Shown here in pieces: positions 1 through 8,198 of a DNA stretch of 64,000 nt. The position numbers and the translations under genes were made by a program. This stretch comes from an uncultured Clostridia bacterium (lineage in GTDB: Bacteria > Bacillota > Clostridia > Oscillospirales > Acutalibacteraceae): positions 1 to 64,000 of the forward strand of contig CANRIZ010000001.1 in NCBI GenBank assembly GCA_947630835.1. The letters run 5' to 3'. The notes beneath the pieces were generated by a model. That model was not told the DNA's origin. It searched no databases and saw nothing but the letters and a program-made list of their open reading frames with translations. Numbering within the stretch: the stretch's first letter is position 1; each line of letters opens with the position of its first letter.

Positions 1-165
1 TTCACTGTGCTTCTTCTCACTCGGGTTGCTCTCGCTTCCCTCGTGCTTCTTTCGCTTTCACCACTCTTCCGGCTACTTGCGATTCTTGAATCTCAGGGTT
101 CCTTTTTTCTAAGTCGTTGTTTAATTTTCAAGGTCCAAGAATACGCACTCGTTGAGTGCTTTGAT
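1..165 (-). other. Probable rRNA operon leader (rRNA genes lie beyond the left edge)
   Basis: Read on the minus strand, this stretch follows directly after a near-consensus promoter and carries no credible protein gene. At 121-135 it holds the complement of TTGAAAATTAAACAACGA, which resembles the 'TTGAAAACTnAACAA' segment found in 16S leaders and 16S-23S spacers of Firmicutes. The rest is a purine-rich leader on the minus strand. I infer a 16S gene starting a short distance left of base 1. A tRNA cluster or another stable RNA is possible. No mature rRNA sequence is visible inside the window. Confidence 0.5.
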
Positions 166-194
166 ATCATATCAAATACGGCGACAAATGTCAA
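166..194 (-). promoter_or_regulatory. Strong sigma-A promoter for the leftward stable-RNA leader
   Basis: On the minus strand the sequence has TTGACA (189-194), a 17-bp spacer and TATGAT (166-171). The -35 matches consensus completely and the -10 at five of six positions. It points leftward into a non-coding, rRNA-leader-like stretch. Confidence 0.75.
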
Positions 195-290
195 CACTTA
201 TTTTTAAAAAAATTCAAAAAATTTTCGGTTTTTTAAAACGCCGCCGGGCGTTCTTTTTTTGTTGTCGAAATTCATACCTATATGCATACA

Positions 291-330
291 AAAAAACGGT
301 GCGCCGACCGTATAACGCACGCCGTTTTTT
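291..330 (-). terminator. Terminator downstream of the macro-domain gene
   Basis: AAAAAACGG(T)GCG and its complement CGCACGCCGTTTTTT flank a loop of about 12 bases. The stem has an A-run on one side and a T-run on the other, so it can terminate in both directions. It lies 45 bp beyond the stop of the minus-strand gene and separates it from the stable-RNA promoter. Confidence 0.7.
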
Positions 331-374
331 GATGAATTCTTTTGTTTTGTTCGCCAAAATATAAAATATTGTGC

Positions 375-1397
375 TTATGAACCGAGAAGGGCTTGGTCGA
401 AAGCAAACAAGGCCTCGTTTATTTCAAAGATATTATAATTTTTATGCGTTATGAAATATTCTATTATTATATCGAACTTACTGCTGTGTGAGAGCGCAAA
501 GCCCGCTTTAAGCAGCAATTCCTCGGTTTCTTCAAGGCTCAGCTCCAAAGCGATTGCAAAAGCCAATGCCGTAGCTTTACTCGGATGATAATAAATATCG
601 CCGCGTATTTTTGAAAAAAGCTTTCGGTCAACGTTCGCCTTTTTGTAACAGGCGCTGTCGGTAATGCCCTTTTCGTCAATCTTTCTCAAAAGCATCTGCG
701 AAAAGCTTTCGTCAATATTGTCGACTTCGTCTTTCAAGCTTCCGGTATCAAAGGCGGGGGCAAGCGCTTCGTCGCTTTTCTCTATCCCGGGATAAAGAAT
801 GGCAGCTGTCGTCAAAATCTTGCTTTCGCCCATATTATCCGCCCAGGTACGATTAAACTCAAAGTTATCGTCAACGTATTTATTGTCGATATAAGAGGCT
901 ATGTTATTAAAAAGCTTTTCGCCGATTTCAAAGGAATCCTTGTCAAAGATAACTATATAAACAAGCATATCGTGGTCGATAAGAAATTCCGTGATTATGT
1001 CAACCGCAACCTTCAGCGCCCGTGCTTTGGGGTAACCGTAAACGCCCGAAGAAATAAGCGGAAACGCCACGGATTCGCAGTCGTTTTCGGCCGCAAGCTT
1101 TAAGCCTTCCCGGTAACAGCTTTCAAGCGCTTCTTTTTCGCCGTTTTCCCCGCCTTTCCATTTCGGACCGACGGTGTGAATAACATATCTGCAGGGAAGC
1201 TTGTAAGCGCCCGTGATTTTTGCCTGCCCAACCTTACAGCCGCCAAGCTTTATACATTCCAAAAGCAGACCTTTACCCGCCGCTTTATGTATCGCTCCGT
1301 CAACTCCGCCGCCACCGAGCAGAGAAGAATTAGCCGCATTCACAATGGCGTCGCATTTTATTTTGGTTATATCGTTTCGTACAATCTGCAATGGCAT
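375..1397 (-). CDS. Macro-domain (ADP-ribose-binding/deacetylase-like) protein with C-terminal helical domain
   Basis: The N-terminal ~165 residues are a macro domain of the Appr-1''-p / O-acetyl-ADP-ribose deacetylase type, with NAANSSLLGGGGVDGAIH at the ADP-ribose site, YVIHTVGP and the SSGVYGYP loop. Family members bind ADP-ribose and many hydrolyse ADP-ribosyl or acetyl-ADP-ribose esters. The remaining ~170 residues form a separate helical domain with the pattern 'RKLFSKIRGD..Y.PSK.TALAFAIAL', which looks like a Cro/C1-type helix-turn-helix. I know this tail only from other firmicute macro proteins and cannot give it a function. A longer frame opens at 1415, but GAGGGG sits 9 bases before the ATG at 1397, so I use that start. 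The gene stands alone under its own promoter (1436-1464). Confidence 0.85.
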   Translation of the reverse strand: MPLQIVRNDITKIKCDAIVNAANSSLLGGGGVDGAIHKAAGKGLLLECIKLGGCKVGQAKITGAYKLPCRYVIHTVGPKWKGGENGEKEALESCYREGLKLAAENDCESVAFPLISSGVYGYPKARALKVAVDIITEFLIDHDMLVYIVIFDKDSFEIGEKLFNNIASYIDNKYVDDNFEFNRTWADNMGESKILTTAAILYPGIEKSDEALAPAFDTGSLKDEVDNIDESFSQMLLRKIDEKGITDSACYKKANVDRKLFSKIRGDIYYHPSKATALAFAIALELSLEETEELLLKAGFALSHSSKFDIIIEYFITHKNYNIFEINEALFAFDQALLGS

Positions 1398-1435
1398 ATA
1401 ATTTCGACCCCTCATAAAAAAATTAAATTACACAT

Positions 1436-1464
1436 ATAATATACATAAATTGCGGAAAATTCAA
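1436..1464 (-). promoter_or_regulatory. Promoter of the macro-domain gene
   Basis: Minus strand TTGAAT (1459-1464), 17-bp spacer, TATTAT (1436-1441), about 40 bp before the start codon. A two-turn direct repeat lies 5 bp upstream of the -35. Confidence 0.65.
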
Positions 1465-1469
1465 CAATT

Positions 1470-1498
1470 TCAGGGTAAACGACCGAAAAATCAGGGCA
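1470..1498 (-). promoter_or_regulatory. Direct-repeat activator-like box, copy 1
   Basis: On the plus strand TCAGGGTA (1470-1477) and TCAGGGCA (1491-1498) are spaced 21 bp start to start, that is two helical turns. Between them is AACGACCGAAAAA. The same box occurs at 42711-42739 upstream of the LRR-dockerin gene, in the same position relative to -35. The geometry resembles LytTR/AgrA/ComE-type response-regulator sites. The regulator is not in the window. Confidence 0.6.
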
Positions 1499-1575
1499 TA
1501 AAACCGAATTTTTTTTGAAAAACGCCGTTCCCGTCAAAAAAAAATCCACGTATTCCGCCGATAAAAATATTACAG

Positions 1576-1604
1576 TTGAAAATATAACGTTAAAGTATTA
1601 TAAT
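1576..1604 (+). promoter_or_regulatory. Promoter of the O-antigen-ligase-like gene
   Basis: TTGAAA (1576-1581), 17-bp spacer, TATAAT (1599-1604), 49 bp before the start codon. Confidence 0.8.
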
Positions 1605-1653
1605 GTAGATAATTTATGCAGAAGATATATTATTTTGTAAACGAGGTAATACA

Positions 1654-3147
1654 TTGAATATAAAATTTTTGGAAAGCGACGCAGTAAAGAAAATGCGTAA
1701 ATTTTTCATTTCGGAAAAATTTATGATAATTATGTTTTTGCTTGCCGCGTTGATAACTGTTTTTCATCTTGAAGTGCCGGGAGTAATAATATTTATTTTT
1801 ATTGTTTCTGCTCTGCTTGTAATATGCGACGACCTTTTGGCGACAACGCTGCCGTTTTTGCTGGTTTCATTGACCGCCATAAAATGCAACGATTCTTTTC
1901 ATATCTTTATTAAATATATCGGCTTTATCGTCGTAATACTTGCCGCCCTGATTTTTCACTTCGTATATTACCGTAAAAAAATCGTTTTAGGCAAGGCGCT
2001 GTACCCGATGATAGGCGTTTCGGTTGCCGTTACTCTCGGCGGCGTGGGCTTCCTTTCGCTTAAAGAATACTTTAATCTTGTATCTTTTTACTATGTATTC
2101 GGATTAGGCTTCGGCATGGTCATAATTTACATACTGCTTACAACCTACCTAAACGGCGAAAGAGATTATTCCGTTAAGGAAAAATTTACGGATATAATGA
2201 TTTATATGGGCTTGTTCGCCGTATTTATGATGATTGAATTTTATGCCGCGAATATCAACCTTGTTCTTGAAACAAAGCATATACTTTATATGCAATGGCG
2301 CAACAACATTTCAACCTTTTTAATGCTTGCGATGCCTTTTGCGGCGTTTAAAGCGGTAAAAAAGCCTTCGTATATTTTCCTTGTTCTGATATACTACCTT
2401 TGCATGCTGCTTGCGGGCTCGAGAGGCGGTTTGATTTTCGGCGGAATTGAGCTTGTAATGACTATAAGCATATTGATAGGCATTGACAAGCGGCACAGGT
2501 GGACTTATATAGCGATAGCTATGGGTATTTTAATCTCTGTAGCCTTCTATTTTCAGGATTTTTACGGCTTTTTCAGCGAAACGATTAACAGGCTCATTTC
2601 CGGGCTTATGGGCATTTCGGGTTCGGAAAAAGAGGTAAGACTTAAGCTTTTTGCAAGAGCCTTTGACGATTTTAACTCCAACCCCATTTTCGGAACGGGT
2701 CTTGCTTACATGGGTAACCGAGACGTTCACCCCTCCAAGGAATTTGCGCTTTGCTGGTATCACTGCGAACCGCTGCAAATTATGGCGAGCCTCGGCACGC
2801 TCGGAATAGTCGCCTTTGCAATACAGCTTATGTGGAGATTCTATATTTTCCTTAAAAAGAAAACCGTATTCAATATTACAATCCTCGTTTCCTACATAGG
2901 GCTTGAAATGATGTCGCTTGTAAATCCCGGAGTTTTCTGCCCGGTTCCGTACCTGTTTATGGTAACCATGTATTTGGCGATTGTGGAAATGGTCAACAAA
3001 ACCGATTTTACCAAGGACATTGCAAGCGAGATAAACGAGGAGCAGCAATTTGAGGAATCGGACGATTTGGACGACGATATTTACGACGATGACGATGAAA
3101 CCGTTAAAGCGAAACCGTTGAAAAGAAAAGCCTGTAAAACCCGATAA
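1654..3147 (+). CDS. O-antigen ligase/polymerase-like (Wzy/WaaL) membrane protein
   Basis: A 497-residue polytopic membrane protein with about 10-12 hydrophobic segments. The late periplasmic-loop-type stretch around residues 345-395 (FDDFNSNPIFGTGLAYMG then WYHCEPLQIMASLGTLGI) has the spacing and H/E-L pattern of the O-antigen ligase domain. Such proteins join or polymerise lipid-linked glycans outside the membrane; in a Gram-positive this would be a capsular or wall polysaccharide. The start is TTG with GAGG about 8 bases upstream. The last ~45 residues are very acidic (DDLDDDIYDDDDE) and then basic. No other polysaccharide genes adjoin it, so the substrate is unknown. Confidence 0.75.
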   Translation: MNIKFLESDAVKKMRKFFISEKFMIIMFLLAALITVFHLEVPGVIIFIFIVSALLVICDDLLATTLPFLLVSLTAIKCNDSFHIFIKYIGFIVVILAALIFHFVYYRKKIVLGKALYPMIGVSVAVTLGGVGFLSLKEYFNLVSFYYVFGLGFGMVIIYILLTTYLNGERDYSVKEKFTDIMIYMGLFAVFMMIEFYAANINLVLETKHILYMQWRNNISTFLMLAMPFAAFKAVKKPSYIFLVLIYYLCMLLAGSRGGLIFGGIELVMTISILIGIDKRHRWTYIAIAMGILISVAFYFQDFYGFFSETINRLISGLMGISGSEKEVRLKLFARAFDDFNSNPIFGTGLAYMGNRDVHPSKEFALCWYHCEPLQIMASLGTLGIVAFAIQLMWRFYIFLKKKTVFNITILVSYIGLEMMSLVNPGVFCPVPYLFMVTMYLAIVEMVNKTDFTKDIASEINEEQQFEESDDLDDDIYDDDDETVKAKPLKRKACKTR

Positions 3148-3160
3148 AATCGGAATATTT

Positions 3161-3197
3161 AAAAACCCGCTGCGTAAAACGTGCCGCAGCGGGTTTT
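3161..3197. terminator. Bidirectional terminator between the ligase-like gene and rpoD
   Basis: AAAAACCCGCTGCG pairs perfectly with CGCAGCGGGTTTTT across a 9-base loop. The flanking A and T runs let it serve the converging plus- and minus-strand genes. Confidence 0.9.
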
Positions 3198-3205
3198 TCC
3201 GTGAT

Positions 3206-4309
3206 TTAATCAAGGAAATCCTTGAGCTTTTTACTTCTTGACGGATGTCTTAATTTCCTGAGCGCTTTTGCTTCAATCTGACGTATTCTTTCACGGGTAA
3301 CGTCAAACGTCTTGCCGACCTCCTCAAGTGTTCTGGGATGTCCGTCCTCAAGCCCGAAACGAAGCTTTAAAACCATCGCTTCCCTCTCGGAAAGCGTTTT
3401 CAAAACCTCCTCGAGCTGTTCTTTAAGCAGAAGCATCGACGCCGCGTCGGCAGGGGCAAGAGCGTCGTCGTCGGGGATAAAATCTCCCAAGTGGCTGTCC
3501 TCCTCCTCGCCTATCGGGGTTTCGAGCGAAACGGGCTCCTGCGCAACTCTCAATATTTCGCGAACCTTGTCAACCGGCATATCAAGGTATTCGGCTATTT
3601 CCTCCGCCGAGGGATCTCTGCCGTTTTTATGAAGCAACTGGCTGTTTGTCTTTTTTACCCTGTTAATGGTTTCAACCATATGAACGGGAATACGAATGGT
3701 TCTCGCCTGGTCGGCAATCGCCCTTGTTATTGCCTGCCTTATCCACCAGGTAGCGTAGGTTGAAAATTTAAAGCCCTTGGTATAATCGAATTTTTCAACC
3801 GCTTTTATAAGACCGAGGTTGCCCTCTTGAATGAGGTCAAGAAACTGCATTCCCCTGCCTACATATCTTTTTGCAATGCTTACGACAAGCCTGAGATTTG
3901 CCTCTGCAAGACGTTGCTTTGCCTGGGGATCATTATCGGCTATACGCATTGCAAGGTCGATTTCTTCCTCCGGAGTTAAAAGAGGCACTCTGCCTATTTC
4001 CTTTAAATAGACCTTTACCGGGTCGTCAATGGCGCCGTTATGACCGTCGGCGGCAAGCTCGGCCGCCTCCTGCCCCTTGGGCAATTCCGAGTCGAATTCC
4101 GCCGCGTCGAGGTCAATATCAAAATCATCTACAATTTCAATATTAAAGCCTTCAAGAGTCTCGTAAACCTTTTCGAGATCCTCCATATCCAGATTGCTTT
4201 CAAGCATTGCGGCGTCAATTTCCTGGGTTGTTACCTTACCTGTTGCCTTCCCCTTTTCCACAAGCTCGGAAATCGGGTTTTTCTTTTCCGTTGCATTGTT
4301 GTTCTCCAT
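3206..4309 (-). CDS. rpoD: Primary sigma factor SigA/RpoD
   Basis: A 367-residue housekeeping sigma-70 factor that directs RNA polymerase to -35/-10 promoters. Region 1.1-like acidic N-terminus, region 1.2 ([22 protein letters not shown]), region 2 with the RPoD box ([32 protein letters not shown]), region 3 and region 4 with the -35-reading helix-turn-helix ([30 protein letters not shown]) are all present. The frame opens at a GTG at 4324, but AAGGTG lies six bases before the ATG at 4309, so I take that start. It sits 27 bp after dnaG, the usual macromolecular-synthesis order. Confidence 0.97.
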   Translation of the reverse strand: MENNNATEKKNPISELVEKGKATGKVTTQEIDAAMLESNLDMEDLEKVYETLEGFNIEIVDDFDIDLDAAEFDSELPKGQEAAELAADGHNGAIDDPVKVYLKEIGRVPLLTPEEEIDLAMRIADNDPQAKQRLAEANLRLVVSIAKRYVGRGMQFLDLIQEGNLGLIKAVEKFDYTKGFKFSTYATWWIRQAITRAIADQARTIRIPVHMVETINRVKKTNSQLLHKNGRDPSAEEIAEYLDMPVDKVREILRVAQEPVSLETPIGEEEDSHLGDFIPDDDALAPADAASMLLLKEQLEEVLKTLSEREAMVLKLRFGLEDGHPRTLEEVGKTFDVTRERIRQIEAKALRKLRHPSRSKKLKDFLD

Positions 4310-4336
4310 ATTTTTCACCTTCACACATTATGTATT

Positions 4337-6091
4337 TTATTTTTTATTAAACAAATTCAAAAAATCCGAATCGGACATTCCCGACGCGCTGTCGTATTTA
4401 TTCTTCCCGCTCTCGCCCTTTAAAACTTTGACGCAATCTTCAATTTCCGAAAAAGTATTGCTTATAAGACGAGAGGACGAGACTATTCTTGTGATAACCG
4501 ATACCTCGTCGTCGGAAAAATCGGGCGCTATAAACGACAAATCAACGGGCATATCCTTATCGAGCCTTGCGGATATTTCGCCATAAACGCGTCGGTTAAA
4601 ATCAGTAACGAAATCGTCCGCTCCGATTTTACTTTTAACGCTTTTGTAATAGGAGGGGTTCGACATAAGGCAGGCTATTATGGTTTCCTCCGCTTTTGCG
4701 GCATGCAGATTTTCGCGCCTGTCGGGATTAACCCTGTTAATTAAATCCTTGGGATTGTTAAATGATTTTTGAATATTGCTGAAATTTTCCCTGCTTTTTT
4801 GACTTTTTGAAATTCTCAAATTCTTTTCTATTTCTTTTGTAAACGCTTCTTTGTTTACGGACAGCTCGTCCGAAATTTTCGCAGCGTAAATATCGGCTTC
4901 AACAGAACTCGAAACGCCCGCAAGCACCTTTGCGGCGGCTTTTAAAAAGTTTACCTTGCCGTCGGAGGTGGAAACGTCGTATTTTTCACGCTCAAGCATA
5001 AGCTTGTATTCCGTATCGTTGGCGGCTCCGTCGATAAGCGTTTTAAACCTTGAAGCGCCGTATTTTTTGATTATTTCATCGGGGTCTTTTCCGCCCCGCA
5101 TATTGATTACCTTAATCCTCAGCGTTGTATGCGAAAATATATCTATAGCTTTTCTGACCGCCTTTTGACCGGCTTCGTCGGAATCGTAGCAAAGCAACAT
5201 CTCTCCCGTGTATCTTGAAAGAACCTGCGCCTGCTCCTGAGTAAGGGCCGTTCCCAGAGCCGCCACGGCATTGGTAAAGCCCGCCTGATGCAGCATAACC
5301 ACGTCGATATTGCCCTCGCAAAGGATAATATTTTCAAAATTATTTTTTTTAACGAAATTCAGCGCAAAAATTTCCCTGCCCTTTTTATAAACGGGAGTAT
5401 CGCCGGTATTTACATATTTTGCCCTGTCGTTTTCATCAAGCCTTCTTCCGCTGAAGGCTATAACGTTTCCTCTTAAATCAATTATCGGAAAAACGAGCCT
5501 GTTTCTGAAAGTGTCGTAATATGAGCCGGAGCTTCCCTTTTTTACAAGGTCCGCCGCATAAAGCTCCGAATCGGAAAAGCCCATACTGTTGAGATGATTT
5601 TTAAGGCCCGTCCACCCCGAGGGAGCAAAACCTATGCCGAATTTGGTTACGGTTTCCGCGGTAAGCTGCCTTAATTTACAGTATTCCCTTGCATTTTCGC
5701 CGCCCGGAGCAAAAAGCTGTTTGTTAAAAAACCTTGCCGCTTCTCGGTTTGCTTCGTAAATTCTCGTCCTTGTTTTTGAAATACCGCTGTCGTAATTGTC
5801 CGTAGGCAAAGCCATACCGCTTCTGTCGCATAAAAATTTAACGGACTCGACATAATCGAGATTTTCGATATTCTTTATAAAGGTTATAACATCCCCGCCG
5901 TTGCCGCAGCCGAAGCAATAATACGACTGAGTGTCCGGATAAACGTAAAAGGACGGCGTATTTTCGTTGTGAAACGGACACAAACCGCCGAGCAGCTTAC
6001 CTTTTCTTTTTAAGCCGACATAAGAAGATACAACGCTCTCTATATCGTTTCTGCTCCGAAGCTCGGAAATAAACAAATCGTCAAAAGCCAT
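4337..6091 (-). CDS. dnaG: DNA primase DnaG
   Basis: A 584-residue primase that makes RNA primers at the replication fork. The CHC2 zinc finger is complete (C38, H41, C59, C62 in CPFHNENTPSF...YYCFGCG). The catalytic core follows, with the TOPRIM motif ILCEGNIDVVMLHQAGF and YDSDEAGQKA near residues 255-315. The C-terminal ~130 residues should bind the DnaB helicase. AGGAGG precedes the ATG. The gene lies between dgt and rpoD on the same strand and is probably cotranscribed with them. Confidence 0.97.
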   Translation of the reverse strand: MAFDDLFISELRSRNDIESVVSSYVGLKRKGKLLGGLCPFHNENTPSFYVYPDTQSYYCFGCGNGGDVITFIKNIENLDYVESVKFLCDRSGMALPTDNYDSGISKTRTRIYEANREAARFFNKQLFAPGGENAREYCKLRQLTAETVTKFGIGFAPSGWTGLKNHLNSMGFSDSELYAADLVKKGSSGSYYDTFRNRLVFPIIDLRGNVIAFSGRRLDENDRAKYVNTGDTPVYKKGREIFALNFVKKNNFENIILCEGNIDVVMLHQAGFTNAVAALGTALTQEQAQVLSRYTGEMLLCYDSDEAGQKAVRKAIDIFSHTTLRIKVINMRGGKDPDEIIKKYGASRFKTLIDGAANDTEYKLMLEREKYDVSTSDGKVNFLKAAAKVLAGVSSSVEADIYAAKISDELSVNKEAFTKEIEKNLRISKSQKSRENFSNIQKSFNNPKDLINRVNPDRRENLHAAKAEETIIACLMSNPSYYKSVKSKIGADDFVTDFNRRVYGEISARLDKDMPVDLSFIAPDFSDDEVSVITRIVSSSRLISNTFSEIEDCVKVLKGESGKNKYDSASGMSDSDFLNLFNKK

Positions 6092-6131
6092 ATATACCTC
6101 CTTTTTATTATATCATAATTACCGTATAATA

Positions 6132-7130
6132 CTAATTTCCTATCCATGCGGACGGAATAAACAGCTTATTATATACGTTTAAAACGTAAATATCGGACAT
6201 GCTTGACACATAATCGCATGCCGCTCTTTCCCTGCCCTCGTTTTCGGCAATGCTCCTATAAAGCTCGGGAAGCTCGCCGTAATTGTCCCTGTAGTAAAAA
6301 TACAGCGTCTTTATCAAAGCCTCCGCCTTGCTTTCCTCGCCTTTGCATACACTGTTTGTGTAGACGTTTTTATACATAAATTTATGCAGCTCGTCGAAAG
6401 CCTCCCGTATTTCCCCGGAAAGGCAAATATCATCCTTACTGTTCTCAACGGCGGAAACCACAAGGGTGTTGATTCTTTTTGATTTTGTATCGCCGAGAGT
6501 ATTTAAAATTTCCTTTGGTATATCGCTTTCGCAAAGCACGCCCGCACGGCAAGCGTCGTCAATATCGTGATTGATATAGGCGATTTTATCTGCAAGCTTT
6601 ACTATTCTGCCCTCTAAACTGTCCGCCTCCTTACCGACGGTATGGCACACAATTCCGTCCCGTACCTCGTATGTAAGATTTAATCCGTTGCCGCCCTTTT
6701 CAAGCTTATCGACAACCCGAAGGCTCTGCTCGTAATGCTTAAAACCGCCCGGAAAAACCTCGTTAAGCGCCCTCTCGCCTGCGTGGCCGAAAGGCGTATG
6801 CCCGAGGTCGTGCCCCAAAGCAACGGCTTCCGTAAGGTCCTCGTTGAGCCTCAGCGCCCTTGAAATTGTCCTTGCAATTTGCGAAACCTCAAGCGTATGG
6901 GTAAGCCTTGTTCTGTAATGATCGCCCTCCGGCGAAAGAAAAACCTGGGTTTTGTGCTTTAACCGCCTAAAGGAGTTTGAATGTATAATTCTGTCCCTGT
7001 CCCTTTGGAAGCAGGTTCTTACGTCGCATTCGTTTTCCTTTCGTTCCCTACCCCTTGAGTTTACGGAAAGCACGGCGTAGGGCGACAGCATTTCTTTTTC
7101 AAAGAGCTCGGTATTTTCTCTTACAAGCAC
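6132..7130 (-). CDS. dgt: dGTPase (deoxyguanosinetriphosphate triphosphohydrolase-like)
   Basis: A 332-residue HD-superfamily enzyme that cleaves dNTPs to deoxynucleoside and triphosphate, thereby controlling dNTP pools. The metal ligands are visible: H78 in RLTHTLEVSQIA and H107-D108 in ALGHDLGHTPFGHAGE. The early segment RDRDRIIHSNSFRRLKHKTQVF is typical of the family. The start is GTG with GGGGGTG just upstream. It precedes dnaG by 40 bp, the common clostridial order dgt-dnaG-rpoD. The exact nucleotide preference cannot be read from sequence. Confidence 0.93.
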   Translation of the reverse strand: MLVRENTELFEKEMLSPYAVLSVNSRGRERKENECDVRTCFQRDRDRIIHSNSFRRLKHKTQVFLSPEGDHYRTRLTHTLEVSQIARTISRALRLNEDLTEAVALGHDLGHTPFGHAGERALNEVFPGGFKHYEQSLRVVDKLEKGGNGLNLTYEVRDGIVCHTVGKEADSLEGRIVKLADKIAYINHDIDDACRAGVLCESDIPKEILNTLGDTKSKRINTLVVSAVENSKDDICLSGEIREAFDELHKFMYKNVYTNSVCKGEESKAEALIKTLYFYYRDNYGELPELYRSIAENEGRERAACDYVSSMSDIYVLNVYNKLFIPSAWIGN

Positions 7131-7210
7131 AATAACACCCCCTGCAAAAAGCGCTTTACATTAGTATATACTCAAAAAAATATAAAAACCCTTTAATTTT
7201 TTCAAAAAAA

Positions 7211-7837
7211 TTACAAATTCATTTCTTCAAAACCTTCTCCGACCTTTTCGGGCATAATTCTGCCGTTGGACGCTTCAAAGATTTTTTCCTTTACGCTTTC
7301 CTCTTTTTCAGACGGTATGCCGAAGCTTACGGTCGTTTTCTCGCTGAAATCGGTATGCCGTATAACGCCGCCGAAATTTTCTATTAAAGAATTGAGCTTC
7401 CCGTAAAAGGAATAGTCGCAAACAGCCTTTAATTCCGCGCAGGGACGCATGGTTATAATTTTACCCGCTTCCAGGGCGATTTTTGCGGAATTTGAGTAAG
7501 CCCTTACAAGACCGCCTCCGCCCAAAAGGACGCCGCCGAAATACCTTGTAACCACAACGCATACGTCGGTTACGCCGGACTTTTCCAGCACGTCCAAAAC
7601 GGGCATACCCGCCGTTCCCTGAGGCTCGCCGTCGTCGGAAAACTTTTTAATATTTCCGTCTTTAAGTATGTAAGCGTAGACGTTGTGCTTTGCGTCCCAA
7701 TGCTTTTGTCGAATTTCATTGATAAAACCGTTCGCCTCCTGCGCGGTTTTAACGGGAGAAACGTACCCTATAAACCTTGAACGCTTTTCGGTAAACTCGT
7801 CAAAGCCCCTGTTCTTAACGGTTTTATATGAATTCAT
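7211..7837 (-). CDS. YigZ/IMPACT family protein
   Basis: A 208-residue protein of the YigZ/IMPACT (UPF0029) family. The N-terminal domain has SRFIGYVSPVKT, HNVYAYIL and DDGEPQGTAGMPVLDVL, followed by TRYFGGVLLGGGGLVRAYS; the C-terminal ~70 residues form the second ferredoxin-like domain. The biochemical role is not settled; the eukaryotic relative IMPACT modulates translation. The frame opens at 7876, but GGAGGG lies close before the ATG at 7837, so I take that start. Confidence 0.9.
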   Translation of the reverse strand: MNSYKTVKNRGFDEFTEKRSRFIGYVSPVKTAQEANGFINEIRQKHWDAKHNVYAYILKDGNIKKFSDDGEPQGTAGMPVLDVLEKSGVTDVCVVVTRYFGGVLLGGGGLVRAYSNSAKIALEAGKIITMRPCAELKAVCDYSFYGKLNSLIENFGGVIRHTDFSEKTTVSFGIPSEKEESVKEKIFEASNGRIMPEKVGEGFEEMNL

Positions 7838-7896
7838 TTTGCGCCCTCCGAATACGGAAATTAAAAAGCGGCACATAAGTACCGCTTTTGAAAATA

Positions 7897-8106
7897 TCAG
7901 TCTTTTTTACCGAGATTGTATCTTCTGTTGAACCTGTCAACACGTCCGCCCGTATCAACAAGCTTCTGCTTGCCTGTAAAGAACGGATGGCAATTAGAGC
8001 AAATATCAACACGAATGTCCTGCTTTGTTGAACTTGTTTCAAACGTAGCGCCGCATGCGCATTTTACAGTTGTGGGTTTATATTCGGGATGGATACCGTC
8101 TTTCAT
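7897..8106 (-). CDS. rpmE: 50S ribosomal protein L31
   Basis: A 69-residue zinc-type L31, part of the large-subunit central protuberance and inter-subunit bridge. The four zinc cysteines are C16, C18, C36 and C39 (CAC ... CSNC), so this is the C+ paralogue. MKDGIHPEY at the start and [11 protein letters not shown] near the end are hallmark segments. The gene is monocistronic or the first of a short unit with the YigZ gene 59 bp downstream. Confidence 0.97.
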   Translation of the reverse strand: MKDGIHPEYKPTTVKCACGATFETSSTKQDIRVDICSNCHPFFTGKQKLVDTGGRVDRFNRRYNLGKKD

Positions 8107-8198
8107 TAACTGTCACCTCTTTTATATACCGTAAGTAATAATATAGCTTTAAAATATTAACATAAAGCAAAGAAAAAAGCAAGTGTTTTTTTATAAAT

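Noticed and set aside
237-260. Small AACGCC/GGCGTT hairpin with a T-run on the plus strand
   Set aside because: No plus-strand transcript is known to end there, and the stem is only 6 bp; left unassigned.
7-364. Two short plus-strand open frames at the left edge
   Set aside because: They lie over the stable-RNA promoter, leader and terminator hairpins, and their translations look like read-through of AT-rich non-coding DNA.
2530-3213. Long minus-strand open frame opposite the O-antigen-ligase-like gene
   Set aside because: It is antisense to a clear membrane protein, has no family resemblance and no ribosome site.
6107-6112. TATAAT with an extended TG on the minus strand just before dnaG
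   Set aside because: Transcription from it would start inside the dnaG ribosome site, leaving no usable leader. dnaG is more simply read from the dgt transcript.
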